Notes: generated from the sequence alone by a model not told the origin. Counted from the stretch's first letter, positions 21,325 to 32,714 are shown. The stretch: 64,000 bases of DNA from Notospermus geniculatus (GCA_002633025.1 NMRB01001883.1:65421-129420), one strand, 5' to 3'. Numbers and translations are program-made.

Positions 21325-21460
21325 GTTTCCACAGGGTTTCCTTACTTCAGATCTACTTGTATGTTGGGATCCAGCTCATTTCACTTCTGGTAGCTCGACT
21401 AGAAAGTGCCTGAGGAACACCCCGGTTGGGGTCGAAAATTTACGAGAATTGGAGACGACG
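21325..21460 (+). repeat. Dispersed repeat with ctgagga-stem-gaaa motif (copy 1)
   Basis: The string agggtttcctt ... ggatccagctcat ... agtgcctgaggaacaccccggttggggtcgaaaat is shared with 47150-47215, 52680-52760 and, reversed, 62938-63050. The ccccggttgggg part forms a stem-loop. This looks like the 3' end of a retroelement family. Confidence 0.6.
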
Positions 21461-21822
21461 TTTCCTTGTACATGTATATCAATATTTTGGAAAATATACG
21501 TTATGCATACATGAACACTCTTGTCGGAAACGAAAAGGACACCAAGTTCTCCTAACTATCTCAAAAGCTGTAGGTCAGCTGAGCCAAAAAATACTGGTCA
21601 TATCCACATCTGCGGCAATATGTGAAAATAGGTATAAATATAAGTTAGGCCTACATGTATGGGATGACGAAGGAGAGGATCTTGAACAACTTGGAAGTAA
21701 TTAGGGATAGAAAAGTTCCGTTCTCATTTGGTGACCGAATCATCATGTACATTTCGAACACAATGTACATGTATGCTGTGGTCAACTCGAAGCATATCCG
21801 ATTTGATTAATCGTCAAGTGGT

Positions 21823-22848
21823 TCAGGCAAATCTTGAAACGGAAGAAGTCGGGGTTGATTGTTTTTCAGAGCAGGAGAAGGTGAATTTGGCATGCTGTCG
21901 GAATTTCTTTACTGGCAATATGTAAAGGTAAGTATTGAATGCATAATTACACGACTCGATAACGTCTGCACCTGTGACGGTCAGCCTCTGCAGCGCAGCT
22001 TTTAAAGGCGACCTGAGGCCTGTTGGTGATTCATAAATATTCCAGAAGGTTGCTGTGATGCAAGCTGGGGTTTTGAGAACGAAAAAAGTAAAGCAAACAA
22101 CAAGTAGCATGCGAATTATTTGTTTACTTGCGGCAGGTTTCGATTCATTCGTCAGGTCTTCTCGACGTCTTTCGCTTACTTTCAGAACAACAAGAATGCC
22201 GATGTTGCTTATGAATATCATCGTCAGTGGCACATAAACGCCGAGTATGGAGTAAAGCTGGTCATGAACAGTCGCCAGATGTCTGCTGAAGTGAAAAGGA
22301 CAAAGCCATCCCATGAATGCATCCCGTTTCTCTCGCAGCAAGTTCAATGGCAGAAGCAAGATTGCAAGACCGACGAACAGACCAATCAGAAGGCGTTTGG
22401 CTCGGCCGACGCTGCCCCACCCTCGAGCTTTTAATGGGAACAACATCGCCAACAGCCGGCCCAGGGACATAGTTTGCAGAATGATTGAGGAAACCAGTCC
22501 GGAATAGTAGTACCAAAACGAATAAATATTGCAAAGCCATTTCTGATTCGACATCGCACGGACTTTCTCAATTTCGATTGAAATTATGGCCCTCTGAAGA
22601 ACATACATGATTAAGTACATAGAATCCGAGACGGCCATTCCTTTCATGTAAACACACGTTGAGCTGTCCCTGTAGACGGGAAGAGATAAAACACGGAAGG
22701 ACATGATATTGCCAAACACTCCTATCAAGGCTATGACGGGTTGGAAGTATGCCTCCAAGATTCCACTGATCTGATAGATACGGGCAATTTCAGGTTTGAC
22801 ACTGGGTTTCAACGTCGTCGTGCTGGCGTTCTGTGAGGTTGCCATCAT
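21823..22848 (-). CDS. Class A GPCR-like receptor, copy G6 (341 aa)
   Basis: Start at the first ATG of the pair 22843-22848 (MMATSQNAS; glycosylation site NAS). Standard landmarks of the family: GN, MAVSD, paired cysteines, GRL, LKTP, NTYLY. Coding around TM2-TM3 (IEIEKVRAMSNQKWLCNIYSF) is shared with G1, while the second half matches G2 and G7. The tail ends SVSRFA with local changes (RQHAKFTFSCSEKQ). An upstream ATG at 22889-22891 opens a short ORF in another frame that overlaps the receptor start and stops in the N-terminal region. This is the ancestral-looking arrangement that became fused in G1. Confidence 0.9.
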   Translation of the reverse strand: MMATSQNASTTTLKPSVKPEIARIYQISGILEAYFQPVIALIGVFGNIMSFRVLSLPVYRDSSTCVYMKGMAVSDSMYLIMYVLQRAIISIEIEKVRAMSNQKWLCNIYSFWYYYSGLVSSIILQTMSLGRLLAMLFPLKARGWGSVGRAKRLLIGLFVGLAILLLPLNLLREKRDAFMGWLCPFHFSRHLATVHDQLYSILGVYVPLTMIFISNIGILVVLKVSERRREDLTNESKPAASKQIIRMLLVVCFTFFVLKTPACITATFWNIYESPTGLRSPLKAALQRLTVTGADVIESCNYAFNTYLYILPVKKFRQHAKFTFSCSEKQSTPTSSVSRFA

Positions 22849-22879
22849 GAAAATGATTTGAAGCACTATTGGAGTGAAA

Positions 22880-23450
22880 ATACACCGACATTGAGTGTTT
22901 TAACTTACGATAGAGCGAAGCCGTCAGTATATGCTTTTCAAAATACGAAATGAGTCTGCCCGAGGTGTCACTCTCGTTGTTATCGTCGCTGTCCGATAAG
23001 CTGCATCTTTAACATATACTTAATACTGGGGAAGACCTGATTGTACGAGAAAAGACTACAGAGCTTCACATCGACCTGATCGCCAGTACAAACTGCGTCA
23101 TCATCAATCTAACCTCGAAAGAGATGTAACGAACTGATCTTCTCCCGTGAGAGGCACGCTGAACTTTCATGGACCCTGCGAAATTCAAGGCATCAAAAAC
23201 GCCTTACTGTCAGCCCGACTGTCAGTCACCGAGAAGCGTCATATGGACTCTCTGAAATACTGATATAGGCCTACATTTACATATTCCCATGTTTAGCGAC
23301 ATACATGTATTAATTGTGTAACCCGAGTTCGATTATCAGATTCGTCGGCTTTTTGCTAACTGAGAGAGAACCGTGTGTAGTGCAAGGTGAGGAGATTGAT
23401 ATCATGATACCGAAGCTCTGTTTCTACAGAATGGTATTTGAATTTGAGTG
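22880..23450 (-). promoter_or_regulatory. Conserved 5' flanking block of receptor G6
   Basis: Shared block with aacttac at about 22902 and the upstream ATG (22889-22891). About 20 bp of local duplication (actgtcag) occurs near 23205-23225. Confidence 0.4.
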
Positions 23451-23454
23451 ACCC

Positions 23455-23725
23455 AATTATGTTGAGTGCATAATAATTACATGCCTCAATGTCGGCTGCT
23501 AATGGGCGATGGTCACCATCTACAATGCCATATCCAACCATGTCAATGGTCATTTATGACATGTACGACCTGCTGACGACTGAACGTTGCCCCGATGCAC
23601 TTGAATTTTGAGAATGAAAAAAATTAAGCAGCCTACAAGTTGCATGCTGAATTTACCGGATTATTTGGAACAGGTTTCGATTTCAAATGCTTCGTCTTTT
23701 TGACGTCTTTTGCTGACTTATAGCA
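23455..23725 (-). pseudogene. Relic of receptor 3' coding region
   Basis: Very close to the relic at 13110-13375 over its whole length, including the following flank to about 23960. The pair therefore duplicated after the relic had already died. Confidence 0.6.
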
Positions 23726-24130
23726 CCAAAAAAAGTGTCACGTCCAACCTCCAATGGGCGTTGTGAAATTCATAGTATTCTCAAGAACGTCATTGAAAGT
23801 CTGTGACACGTGATCGACGCATGCTGTTGGGTATCTCTAACAGCAGTATTGCCATTATCGAATCAAGAAGCAAAACCCTTTGGCGATGAAATTAGTCAGT
23901 CTTGTGAACAGAGGAACAGTCCATTGTGTGAAAACGTTCAATTCATACTACCAACAGACTGGTCATATTCATATCGGCGGCAATATGTGAAAATAGGTAT
24001 AAATATAGGTTAGGCCTACATGTAGGAAAGGGGCAATGGGATGACGAAGAAGAGGATCTTGAGGATCTTGAACAACTTGGAAGTAATTAGGGCTGAAAGG
24101 GTTAGATTACCCAGGATCTCAATCTTCACT

Positions 24131-24392
24131 AAAACAACACCCTGGGTGTACTTTTGGTTGCCGAACATCACCCAGCATCGTAGTATGACACCTGGATTCG
24201 GGGTTGTCTCGCCCGAGGTCACGTGGCCGCCTGAAGAATGTCATGAACAGCTACACCCAACAAGTACCGCGGCGCGAGACCGCGAGATTCCACGGGATTT
24301 CTTAATAGGACTCGTTCCTAGGCACAGATTGCGGAAGCTGGGTGATGTTCGGCAACCGAACAAGTAGGCTACACCCAGGGTATTGTTTTACT
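24131..24392. mobile_element. Complete foldback MITE, 262 bp
   Basis: The outer arms aaaacaaYaccctgggtgta and inner arms ggttgccgaacatcacccag are both mirrored. A shorter copy with the left outer arm missing is at 6356-6590. Both sit at the same place relative to the receptor 3' end (units G2 and G7), so they are one insertion copied by duplication. Confidence 0.75.
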
Positions 24393-24582
24393 GAAGACGG
24401 AGATCCTGCGTAATCTTTGTATATATAGGACGGCATTTACCCTTTCAGCATAATTGGGGTAGAATAGTGCAGCAGTTCAGTTCTGATTTGGTGACCGAAT
24501 CATCATGTACATTTCGAACACAATGTACATGTATGCTGTGGTCAACTCGAAGCAGATCCGGTTTGATTAATCGTCAAGTGGT

Positions 24583-25635
24583 TCAAGCAAATTTTGACTG
24601 AACGGAAGAAGTCAGGGTTGATTGGTTTTCAGAGCAGGAGAAGATGAATTTGACATTCTGTCGGAATTTCTTTACTGGCAATATGTAAAGGTAAGTATTG
24701 AATGCATAATTACACGACTCGATAACGTCTGCACCTGTGACGGTCAGTCTCTGCAGCGCAGTTTCTAAAGGCGACCTGAGGCCTGTTGGTGATTCATAAA
24801 TATTCCAGAAGGTTGCTGTGATGCAAGCTGGAGTTTTGAGAACGAAAAAAGTAAAGCAAACAACAAGTAGCATGCGAATTATTTGTTTACTTGCGGCAGG
24901 TTTCGATTCAGTCGTCAGGTCTTCTCGACGTCTTTCGCTGACTTTCAGAACAAGAAGAATGCCGATGTTGCTTATGAGTATCATCGTAAGTGGCACATAA
25001 ACGCCGAGTATGGAGTAAAGCTGGTCATGAACAGTCGCCAGATGTCTGCTGAAGTGAAAAGGACAAAGCCATCCCATGAATGCATCCCGTTTCTCTCGTA
25101 GCAAGTTCAATGGCAGGAGCAAGATTGCAAGACCGACGAACAGACCAATCAGAAGGCGTTTGGCTCGGCCGACGCTGCCCCAAGCTCGAGCTTTTAATGG
25201 GAACAGCATTGCCAACAGCCGGCCCAGGGACATAGTTTGCAGAATGATTGAGGAAACCAGTCCAGAATAGTAGTACCAAAACAGATAATTATTGCAAAAC
25301 CACTTGAGATTCGACATCGCACGGATTTTCTCAAGTTTGATGGAAATTATGGCCCTCTGAAGGACATACATTATTAGGTACATGGAATCCGAGACGGCCA
25401 TTCCTTTCATGTAAACACAAGTTGAGCTGTCCCTGTAGACAGGAAGGGATAAAACAAGGAAGGACATGATGTTGCCGAACACCCCTGTCAGTGCTATGAC
25501 GGGTTGAAAGTAGGTCTCCAACATACTACTGAAATAATGTATGCGCTCCACTTCCGGGCTGACGCTGAGCCTCGAATGTCCAATGGCTGCACTTGCCATT
25601 GAAACGTTCCTTGAGTCATCCAGACTTAGTACCAT
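24583..25635 (-). CDS. Class A GPCR-like receptor, copy G7 (350 aa), distinct N-terminus
   Basis: ATG at 25633-25635. From TM1 onward it is a normal family member (GN, MAVSD, paired cysteines, GRL, LKTP, NTYLY, tail SVQSKFA) and is very close to G2 and G6 in its second half. The first about 45 residues are unrelated to the siblings (MVLSLDDSRNVSMASAAIGH ... SPEVERIHYFSSMLETYF), with glycosylation site NVS. The conserved 5' block is absent. It is the outermost copy at the 5' side of the array, so it may have kept the ancestral 5' end or acquired a new one. Confidence 0.9.
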   Translation of the reverse strand: MVLSLDDSRNVSMASAAIGHSRLSVSPEVERIHYFSSMLETYFQPVIALTGVFGNIMSFLVLSLPVYRDSSTCVYMKGMAVSDSMYLIMYVLQRAIISIKLEKIRAMSNLKWFCNNYLFWYYYSGLVSSIILQTMSLGRLLAMLFPLKARAWGSVGRAKRLLIGLFVGLAILLLPLNLLREKRDAFMGWLCPFHFSRHLATVHDQLYSILGVYVPLTMILISNIGILLVLKVSERRREDLTTESKPAASKQIIRMLLVVCFTFFVLKTPACITATFWNIYESPTGLRSPLETALQRLTVTGADVIESCNYAFNTYLYILPVKKFRQNVKFIFSCSENQSTLTSSVQSKFA

Positions 25636-25639
25636 CCAA

Positions 25640-26455
25640 AAGATATGCCTATCATGTGGGCGTGATTTTCACTGACCAAGAATCATGTTATCAAAAATGC
25701 CATGCCTTCCTATCCCCTGATGCCAAACTACACAACGATGGTACGTAAGTTCGTATAGTCTCTCTGATACTAGAAGTGAGGCAGCAGACGTGATATCATA
25801 AAATGCTAAGTGTGATACATTTTACAAAACAACACAATCCAAAAGAACGGCTAATACCTCAGTCACATTTCCACCGATTCTGCCAAGGATGTGTTTCCGA
25901 TGCCCTAAAAAAAGGCGAAAATGACGGGCCGGTGGCCCGAGGACATATACGGCTGTCCTGAGCTCGGTAGCGCGCCGCTTAGGTCATCGGAAGAAAATAA
26001 CTCGGGAGTTATTTTCTTGCGGCGAGTAGCGGCTGAAACCCAGCTCAGGGGATCCTTCATAATCCTTGACACGCCCGTCGGGCTCCCACCAGCCAGCCGT
26101 CAGCCCCCCACCAGGCACCGAGTAGATCGTAGACGATTTTTGGCCGTCACCCAGAGTCCTCATATCCTCCGGACACTGGTCGAAGTCCAACAGGTACATG
26201 TATCCCGCCAGCCACCCACAGGTGTGGGACCGAGTCCCCTCGGATGTCCGGCCGATCTACAAAATCACCCGATTGCCGGACGGACAGCGGGTGGATACCC
26301 GCTGGGACATAGTTGGGGACTGGACGGTATCGGCCAACCATTTTTCAAGTCATCGGAACAACATCCGACAGACATCGGCCGATTTTAATACTGGCCAGTG
26401 TCCTACGGGGGCACCCGTCGAAAACCATCTTATTCAAGGATATGTGAAAGGTATG
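25640..26455. other. Unassigned, GC-richer stretch with overlapping ORFs on both strands
   Basis: Local GC rises after 25,910. Open frames exist on plus (25921-26388, 26198-26602) and minus (25984-26199, 26147-26341). The minus-strand frames look more protein-like (GDSVPHLWVAGG, then MYLLDFDQCPEDMRTLGDG in the next frame), as if one frame had shifted near 26200. I recognise no family. A hairpin with arms gaaaataactc lies at 25992-26015. It may be a decayed exon or part of a repeat. Confidence 0.3.
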
Positions 26456-28525
26456 CGGGAAACTCCGTCCCAGAGCGCAACGTCGCAAAAAACCACCGAT
26501 ATCAAGATAATTCCTCCGGCAGCTGCTGCATTTGTGACTGAGGTATTAGTCGGGAACATAATTCCTGCGTTGACACAGGCTGGACACTTCCAAGTCGGTT
26601 AACGTGACGCTGACATCCTCCAACTTGCCCTAGTCTATGTATGACAAAATCCGGTGTGATCTGTAACGTTACCTTTCTCGGGGATTATGAAATACGACAC
26701 ATTTGCCGGAAAAAACGTAGCGCTGTAAGAAATATAAAATCAATGGGCTGGGTGTTTTTTTCCGTTTGCAACGAGTGTAGATTTACACTTGTGCAATATG
26801 AATCTTATTCCTTTGTTTTGCCATTGAAAATGAAAAAAAATGTTTGAGGTGCAATATTCTGATATGATAAAGCGTGACATCTAATATTTTTTTTCTGTGT
26901 AAAAAATGCAACAATGGACATGTGCATGTTAACTCATTCTTGATGCCTGCCCAAGTACTTCGGTAGACCGCCTGAATTAAGGACGTTGCTTTATCATGTA
27001 AGAATGGTGCTTTGTAAGAAATTAGTTTTTCTTTGTTCCTGAGAGATGTCTTTTCATTTTTGGCGTCGATTTGCCGTCAAGCAGGGAGCTGTTAACATGG
27101 TTAAAGTGTGAATCGGCCAAGATGCCGCTGATTGGTGGATTGGTACAGCAGCGGGGAGAGCATTACATGTGCACATGACATGTGCATCGTCCACCTTGTG
27201 GTACTGGCGTACATGTACTGCCAACTTGTTCAAGAATGTGTAATTCAATTGATCATTAATTAAATCATTAAGATTTTAAACTTCCACACTTCCCTCTGCA
27301 GAAGCGAGAACATCTATGTTAGGACATGTGTAAGGTTGAGTGAGAAGGGGGGATGTCATCTCTGGCAATAAGCCTTAGATACATTGCCCATAGGCAGGAA
27401 AATGAAGAGAGAGCAACTGTTGGTTTAATTAAGAGAAATCAGGCAATTAGAGATTTTACTCACCTCAGGGATGTAAATAGCGGGAAAATCCGTCCCAGAC
27501 CGCAACGTCGCAAAGAACCACCTATATCAAGATAATTCCTCCGGCGGCTGCTGCATTTGTGACTGAGGTATTAGTCGGGAACATAATTCCTGCGTTGACA
27601 CAGGCTGGACACTTCCAAGTCGGTTAACGTGACGCTGACATCCTCCAACTTGCCCTAGTCTATGTATGACAAAATCCGGTGTGGTCTGTAACGTGACCTT
27701 TCTCGGGGATTATGAAATACGACACATTTGCCGGAAAAAACGTAGCGCTGTAAGAAATATAAAATCAATGGGCTGGGTGTTTTTTTCCGTTTGCAACGAG
27801 TGTAGATTTACACTTGTGCAATATGAATCTTATTCCTTTGTTTTGCCATTGAAAACGAAAAAAAATGTTTGAGGTGCAATATTCTGATATGATAAAGCGT
27901 GACATCTAATATTTTTTTTCTGTGTAACTAATGCAACAATGGACAACGACTGCACTCTGAAATATCACATGTGCATGTTAACTCATTCTTGATGCCTGCC
28001 CAAGTACTTCGGTAGACCGCCTGAATTAAGGACGTTGCTTTATCATGTAAGAATGGCGCTTAAAATGTAAGAAAACAGTTTTTCTTTGTTTCTGAGAGAT
28101 GTCTTTCATTTTTGGCGTCGATTTGCCGTCAAGCAGGGAGCTGTTAAAGTGTGAATCGGCCAAGATGCCGCTGATTGGTGGATTGGTACAGCAGCGGGGA
28201 GAGCATTACATGTGCACATGACATGTGCATCGTCCATCTTGTGGTACTGGCGTACATGTACTGCCAACTTGTTCAAGAATGTGTAATTCAATTGATCATT
28301 AATTAAATCATTAAGATTTTGAACTTCCACACTTCCCTCTGCAGAAGCGAGAAATCTATGTTAGGACATGTGTAAGGTTGAGTGAGAAGGGGGGATGTCA
28401 TCTCTGGCAATAAGCCTTAGATACATTGCCCATAGGCAGGAAAATGAAGAGAGAGCAACTAACTGTTGGTTTAATTAAGAGAAATCAGGCAATTAGATAT
28501 TTTATTCACCTCAGGGATGTAAATC
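26456..28525. repeat. Direct tandem duplication, about 1.02-1.04 kb unit x 2
   Basis: Copy 1 is 26456-27480 and copy 2 is 27481-28525; the offset is 1025 bp at the start, with a few small indels (for example around 27940 and 28140) and few substitutions. Each copy has a short ORF ending HFQVG on plus, followed by a 68-codon ORF (26641-26847, 27666-27872). Both are equally conserved with the surrounding non-coding sequence, so there is no sign of selection on them. No known gene family is recognised. Confidence 0.85.
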
Positions 28526-28556
28526 ACGGAAATAGGCTGGACCTGAACGACATTAA

Positions 28557-28698
28557 GAAAATGGCGCCAGCCATGTCGGGGGACAGACCGAAATGTCACC
28601 CCGAGAAAACATTGTTGACCGAGGCCGCCGAGGTCAACAATGTTTTTTCGAGGGGTGACATTTCGGTCTGTCCCCCGACATGGAAGGGTGCCATTTTC
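28557..28698. repeat. Near-perfect hairpin, about 140 bp
   Basis: The arms (28557-28620 and 28632-28698) pair almost completely, starting aaaatggcgccag and with the loop gaggccgccgag. The few mismatches cluster at the base of the stem. MITE-like; a transcript would form a long double-stranded stem. Confidence 0.8.
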
Positions 28699-29159
28699 TA
28701 TATCGTACCGGTAATGCGTCACAACCCGTCTCTGCGGCTGTGTCCGGCAGCGACGGAATGCGTGCAAACGACGAATCATTGTCAACCACGATTTGGAAAA
28801 AAAATTTCCTGCGTAGCTAGGCCTAGAGGAGTTGAATAACGAAGGAATAAACGTGGTAATATTCTTCCAAACGCGACGTAGTATGACTTCTAGGCCTACA
28901 TTACGTAAGAGTACTGTTAAACTCCACGTGGGTAGTGCTGCTGCGATTGAACTGGTAGCCTGAGGCACTGGCATGGGCATGGGCTCTCTACTGCAGTCTG
29001 CGTGCGTGCGACCGGTGGGCCTAGAATCAGTTTACGAATGTTGAACATGCTATTCCCTCTATTCCATTCAGCCTTTTTGATTTATTCATGCTAAACATGC
29101 TGATACTACGCCAATCGACACCAGAATAGGATTTAATCGGAGCTCGATAGCCTAATATG

Positions 29160-29310
29160 CGACTTCAAATATTCGAAGCGGTCAAACGAAAAATCGTCCG
29201 CCATTTTGTTTTCCGTGAGCGGGAGACATTGCATCTCAGCGGGAGACATTGAAAAATGTCCACCGCTCACGTGACGCGTCTCGGCCAATCATATTCACGG
29301 ATTCTCTCTC
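29160..29310. promoter_or_regulatory. Possible promoter segment (CCAT, E-box, CCAAT words)
   Basis: Within 130 bp are gccattttg (YY1-like), tcacgtgacg (E-box) and ggccaatca (NF-Y-like), next to a 14-bp direct repeat agcgggagacattg. No first exon can be tied to it on either strand. The surrounding 28,700-30,850 otherwise holds nothing I can assign. Confidence 0.3.
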
Positions 29311-30852
29311 GAGGTACGATATTATTAAATATTTGTGCACGTTTTAATTATTCTGCATGTAAGAATCACCTTTTTTCACGTTGTAAACTCATTGTATACC
29401 TTTGAGTATGAAATAAACAGATATACATTTGTATAATAAAGGTAACGTAATACAACACATGTAGGCCTACGTACATGTACTTACCGGTATTCATAGCTTC
29501 ATTTTGATTCATGAAATTCCAAATACGTGTATGTCCTATAGGTATGTATGCTTTTTTCGATATGGTTTCTAGCAAACTGTGTCTAGTGTATATGAATATC
29601 CATCTTGGTGAATAATCCGGACGTCGGTTAAAAACAGGCCAGGCGAATGATCTGATACAGTTCATTCATATAGTGTGTCATCAGACGGCGGACATCACCG
29701 AGACGAAAAGTTTATTCTCTCGACCTCAATGACTCAAAATTAGGACGCATAAAAACAAAAGATAACCACCCGTTAGAATGACAAAAATGTATTCCCGTTT
29801 GCTTTCGGGGAAGTCTGAACAGAAAGTCCACAAAATATTATTACTCAGAGGATTGTGGCCAACGCATGCAGAGTGCGAAATAATTGCTTCATTAACTAGA
29901 TTTATCAAAACATTAGCTGGGGACATGCTCCTACATCATGGGAAAAAGCCAAATGTTGACATTGAAAACTTTGCCCCGACAGCTGTTTGTTTCCCCTCCG
30001 GTAGGCCTCTACATGTATATTGGTACATGTACTTAGTGCACAATGACGAGATAAAACAACATTTCTGATGACCACCATGAGAGTGGCACCATAGATTTAT
30101 ATATTTTTTTGCTTCTCGTAATCGCATTACAAGAAATCCTACATGTTGGAAACGTCGGTTATTAATAGGACCTCTCTTTTTATGACGAGGCATATGATAA
30201 AATCCATTAAATAATAGACACATAAATGATTTAATTGCAGATATTCATGAGTATTTGCCGTAGCTTATCACTGATAGCGATGTTCATTGACGGTAACTTC
30301 CTGCGACTTAGAGTACACTCCGACCTAAAAACACAGGTGATGTTTCTTTATCTTTATAGTGGATCCAGATGGCAAAACGGACAAAGATAGTCGAAGTATT
30401 ATTCTATTCCTCTTTATTTCTATTATTGCTAAGAACGACTTTAATCATTGGGTCAATCAATTTTGATTGAACGAATCATACATGTACTTGTTGGGCCCTA
30501 TCTTACTGTGTCATTCTACTCAGCCTGTCAGCCATTTTCCAGGAATGCATGGTTTACCCGCATGGTCTACATCCTGGTTTACGCCGGGGCTTACGGCAGT
30601 GTTTTTCGTAACGATGTGGAAAAATGTCCTGTGGCAGAAACGGCTCGTGTGACGACCTTGCGACTAGGTGATGCATCAGTCAGCCACGCAGGGAACCTGT
30701 TTTATGTTTGTTTTAAAAAAACGTTCCTAGGGAACATCGCCATCCTGACGTTTACGTATCGTTTGTCGTCCTAGTGTGTGACGCCTTCTCAGACCAGATT
30801 CGTCCCCGATTTCACCGATAGAATATCACTTGTCGTCCATTATCACGTGATC

Positions 30853-31353
30853 AGCCGAAAGGAGCCGAAGATATGCGTTGACTGGTTGAAAAACCACTGA
30901 CAGCATTTGCTTCTCGAAGCCGCCGCTAGGGCTAGAAGGCTTCGGTTCTGGTTGCCATTTTATTGCTGACGTCATTGTAGGAGTCCATTTTCCCGTGAGA
31001 TTTCATTCCCCCGCTCTAAAAAAACGGCGATGATTTTGAGCTTTTGTTACAGATTTGCAATACATACCAACATTCTCCTCAAGAAACTTCCTCGGTGTTG
31101 CCATTCCGCGCGATTCGGCATGTTCGATCACATTTAGCACCCACGTGACTACGGGTACCCCATTCTAAAAATAACCAGTGACGTCAAGAGAATGATCTAT
31201 AAATAGATCCGCGACAACTTTTATGCCGCAAAGATGGCAGCCCGGAACCGAAGCCTTCTAGCCCTAGCGGTGGCTTCGGGAACCAAAATGCCACTGACTG
31301 CTCCTTTTTGTTGATCAGAATGAGAGCGACCAGTCAACACGCTTTTCATCGGC
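30853..31353. repeat. Foldback element, about 500 bp
   Basis: The best-matching part of the arms is gctagggctagaaggcttcg (30925-30950) and its complement (31243-31268). Weaker pairing extends outward to gatcagccg and its mirror. There is no coding content. The following 31,354-32,516 has no recognisable gene; the ORFs there match nothing I know. Confidence 0.7.
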
Positions 31354-32520
31354 TGGACGACGTGCAGATGAGTCTCAGTATTCAAACCTACCGGCGAGAC
31401 CGGGAACCAATGGACCATCAGACATAATTAATTGACGTTTACTTCGTTTCTAAAGTGCAAACACGTCAGTGCGTACATTACAAAATTGATATTAAATCAC
31501 CAATTAGACTCTTTCGTTCTACCAATTGTGCAATTTTGTGCTGTTGATATGTTTATGGCAAATTTATTGGCTTTTACTGGACAGGGGCGAGTGTTCAGCT
31601 CTTATCTTCCACACACGCGTCAATCGATGTATAGCTAGCTCAGAACGATCCCAGTTACCAATTTTGCTGGCGTCATCAGGCCGTTAGGTTTTATTCTCTG
31701 AAGGATAAAGGAATAAGACACTCAATGAGGGCTTTCGATCTTCGGATGCATAAATCCCGTGAGTGCAAAAAAGTGCGCAATATTGCTCAAACCGTAAATC
31801 TATCCGCAGCGTGTTAGGAATCGTCTCGAGACGGTGTAAAAAATCACACCAACTCGAGTACCATAAAAGCTTTTGGAGTGATGTCTCCTGCGAAACCCCC
31901 TTCTCCTTTAACTTGTCGCCGTCTCTCATGACAGACTAATGCGGATAACGTCAAAGATTGCAGGTTTAATGGATATATATTGCATTAGGCATGTGATGCA
32001 TGGACCAGCGAAGCTGCGAGAAAATTGTAACTGGAGATGGTGGAAGGCAAACTTCGTTTCGCGTTTGATCGCTTTTCGGGTCATTCAGGCGTAAATTCGC
32101 AGCACCTTTAAAGTAAGTTTAGCCCATGGCTTGACGAAGCCTGGCTCATCAACTGTGTAACTGTTCAATCGAATTTGCTTCTGATATGATTCTTGTGAAA
32201 CAGAAAACGCTGTTATTTTGATACGTTTGAACAGTGCTTGTCTGGGTATACATGTATTTCTATACTGAGTTTCGGGCGCTGGTGAGAACTGCGTAATTTG
32301 AAAGGTGTACATTTAGGCGTACTGGTAGAGCGTTAAGGCGATGACAGACTGGCGCGCACGCAGCGCGTCCTGCAGGCATTCCGCCAATCAGATTCTTCGG
32401 TAGGTGTTTTGGTCCGTGTTACCGCCTCCTTGATTGATTGAACGCTTCCCGACACGTTGCTTACGCGTCAGTCTGTCACCGCCTTCAGATTTACGACATG
32501 TGTTCTCGTTCGATTCTTAA

Positions 32521-32714
32521 AGGAGCACGGTATGCGATCTCTTATCGGTATTTTGACCGCCGAGAGGGAGCCACTAGCGGCAGCAACACGAGCTACACAA
32601 AAAACATTACAAAATGTACGTAGTTCATCGGGTCCATTCGCCGACAACGTAGTTAGTCTCTGGGGTTGGAGAGTGGCGCCGGCTGTCGAGAAAAAGTGGC
32701 AATACCGGGCTCCT
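32521..32714. mobile_element. 194-bp MITE with TTAA targets (copy 1)
   Basis: The termini AGGAGCMCGGTATKSC and complement are flanked by TTAA at 32517-32520 and 32715-32718. A second copy at 33144-33646 contains a nested element, so this copy also serves as the empty site for that insertion. Confidence 0.8.

Noticed and set aside
2785-25270. Repeated plus-strand ORFs of 60-104 codons across all receptors (for example 7026-7208, 10651-10845)
   Set aside because: They are antisense frames over the receptor coding regions and are conserved only because the receptor is.
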